From positions 2,728,001-2,792,000 of the forward strand of contig NZ_CP045740.1 in NCBI RefSeq assembly GCF_009650765.1: a stretch of DNA of 64,000 nt, read 5' to 3'. The notes beneath the pieces are model-generated. The model had not been told where the DNA came from. It did not search any database and saw only the letters and a list, made by a program, of their open reading frames with translations. Of this stretch, positions 63,461 through 64,000 are shown piece after piece; positions within the stretch are counted from its first letter, which is position 1, and each line of letters opens with the position of its first letter. Made by a program: the position numbers and the translations under genes. The stretch comes from Streptomyces sp. SUK 48. Its GTDB lineage: Bacteria > Actinomycetota > Actinomycetes > Streptomycetales > Streptomycetaceae.

Positions 63461-64000
63461 ATGACCTTCCGAGAGATCAACTCCAAGATGGTGCGGGCGA
63501 CGGTGGTCCCCGGGCAGCGGCTGTTCAGCCAGCGCGGGGCGATGCTCGCCTACCAGGGGGACGTGTCCTTCACGCCCAACATCCAGGGCGGCCAGGGCGG
63601 GGTGATGTCCATGCTGGGGCGCCGGGTGACGGGCGAGGCGACCCCGCTGATGACCGTCGAGGGCAGCGGCACCGTGTTCTTCGGGCACGGCGGCCATCAC
63701 ATCCATGTCATCCACCTCACCGGCGACACCCTCCACGTGGAGGCCGACCGCCTGCTCGCCTTCGAGGGCACGCTGCGCCAGGGCACCATGTTCATGGGCG
63801 CGCAGGGCGGGGTGATGGGCCTGGTGCGCGGCCAGGTCACCGGTCAGGGGCTGTTCACCACCACCCTCCAGGGCCAGGGCGCGGTCGCCGTGATGGCGCA
63901 CGGCGGCGTCTTCGAGCTGCCGATCGGCCCCGGCCGCCCGGTGCATGTGGACCCGCAGGCGTACGTCGCCCACCACGGCGACGTCCGCAACCGGCTGTCC
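63461..64000 (+). CDS. AIM24 family protein (second of pair), cut by window end
   Basis: The open frame runs from ATG 63461 to the last base of the window, 180 codons without a stop. It begins MTFREINSKMVRATVVPGQ and has the AIM24 pattern (SQRGAMLAYQGDVSFTP, TGQGLFTTTLQGQGAVAVMA, VDPQAYVAHHGDVRNRLS). A His-rich loop (GHGGHHIHVIHL) at about 75-86 might bind metal. It is a diverged neighbour of the first copy, with only one base between the genes, so both are translated from one mRNA and may form a heteromer. Confidence 0.85.
   Translation, partial: MTFREINSKMVRATVVPGQRLFSQRGAMLAYQGDVSFTPNIQGGQGGVMSMLGRRVTGEATPLMTVEGSGTVFFGHGGHHIHVIHLTGDTLHVEADRLLAFEGTLRQGTMFMGAQGGVMGLVRGQVTGQGLFTTTLQGQGAVAVMAHGGVFELPIGPGRPVHVDPQAYVAHHGDVRNRLS

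Overview
The window is high-GC actinobacterial DNA and almost certainly a Streptomyces chromosome arm-proximal core segment. Codon third positions are mostly G or C, GTG and TTG starts are common, several genes look leaderless, and the gene content (glgE operon, icmA, group III pfkA, DUF6230/DUF6114 pair, MsiK-dependent type sugar importer) is typical of that genus. I recognise the gene order of the S. coelicolor SCO5415-SCO5447 neighbourhood, interrupted by accessory genes; that comparison is from memory. No rRNA, tRNA, CRISPR array or intact insertion sequence was seen.

Layout. 1-3930: ECF sigma factor, a repeat-tailed membrane protein, a GT2 glycosyltransferase and a PIG-V-like mannosyltransferase, apparently one operon, then an orphan gene. 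4009-8173: a GNAT acetyltransferase and a pair of ABC half-exporters on the minus strand. 8427-11998: an ABC-2 ATPase/permease pair with a NarL-type kinase/regulator. 12025-12585: a decayed ABC ATPase. 12892-15158: a secreted M4 metalloprotease and a DUF1990 protein. 15265-25743: the GlgE-type alpha-glucan system, glgP divergent from glgE-treS-mak-glgB; glgB carries a one-base frameshift. 25750-28014: a HelR-like RNA polymerase recycling helicase on the minus strand.

28008-34937 is the most interesting accessory block. A near-consensus TTGACA-18-TATACT promoter overlaps the helR start and points away from it. It would make a 90-odd-base RNA that ends in a textbook intrinsic terminator. Next comes a 1655-residue secreted protein with a lectin domain, a long alanine-rich coiled coil, a Hint self-cleaving domain and a C-terminal RNase A-like toxin domain, followed at once by a putative immunity protein made of two tandem copies of one domain. 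A 44-bp perfect palindrome closes the block.

34948-46206: a DUF2127 membrane protein, an MFS drug exporter with a divergent TetR regulator and three adjacent operator copies, DctA with a divergent CitA/B-type two-component system, a sugar ABC importer without its own ATPase, and a double-HTH regulator. 46246-52321: central carbon genes pfkA, pta, ackA and pyk. 52420-55122: DUF6230-DUF6114-Ser-rich surface operon. 55745-59764: thioredoxin/TPR protein, TetR, isobutyryl-CoA mutase large subunit (F80 and Q198 present, which separate it from methylmalonyl-CoA mutase) and a DUF3817 protein. 59808-64000: MarR, a frameshifted TetR coupled to an SRPBCC membrane protein, an MTH1187 protein, a second DUF3817 protein and two AIM24 proteins, the last cut by the window end.

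Two genes (glgB and the second TetR) are each broken by loss of one G from what should be a G5 run. The same error in both points to homopolymer miscalls in the assembly rather than real pseudogenes.
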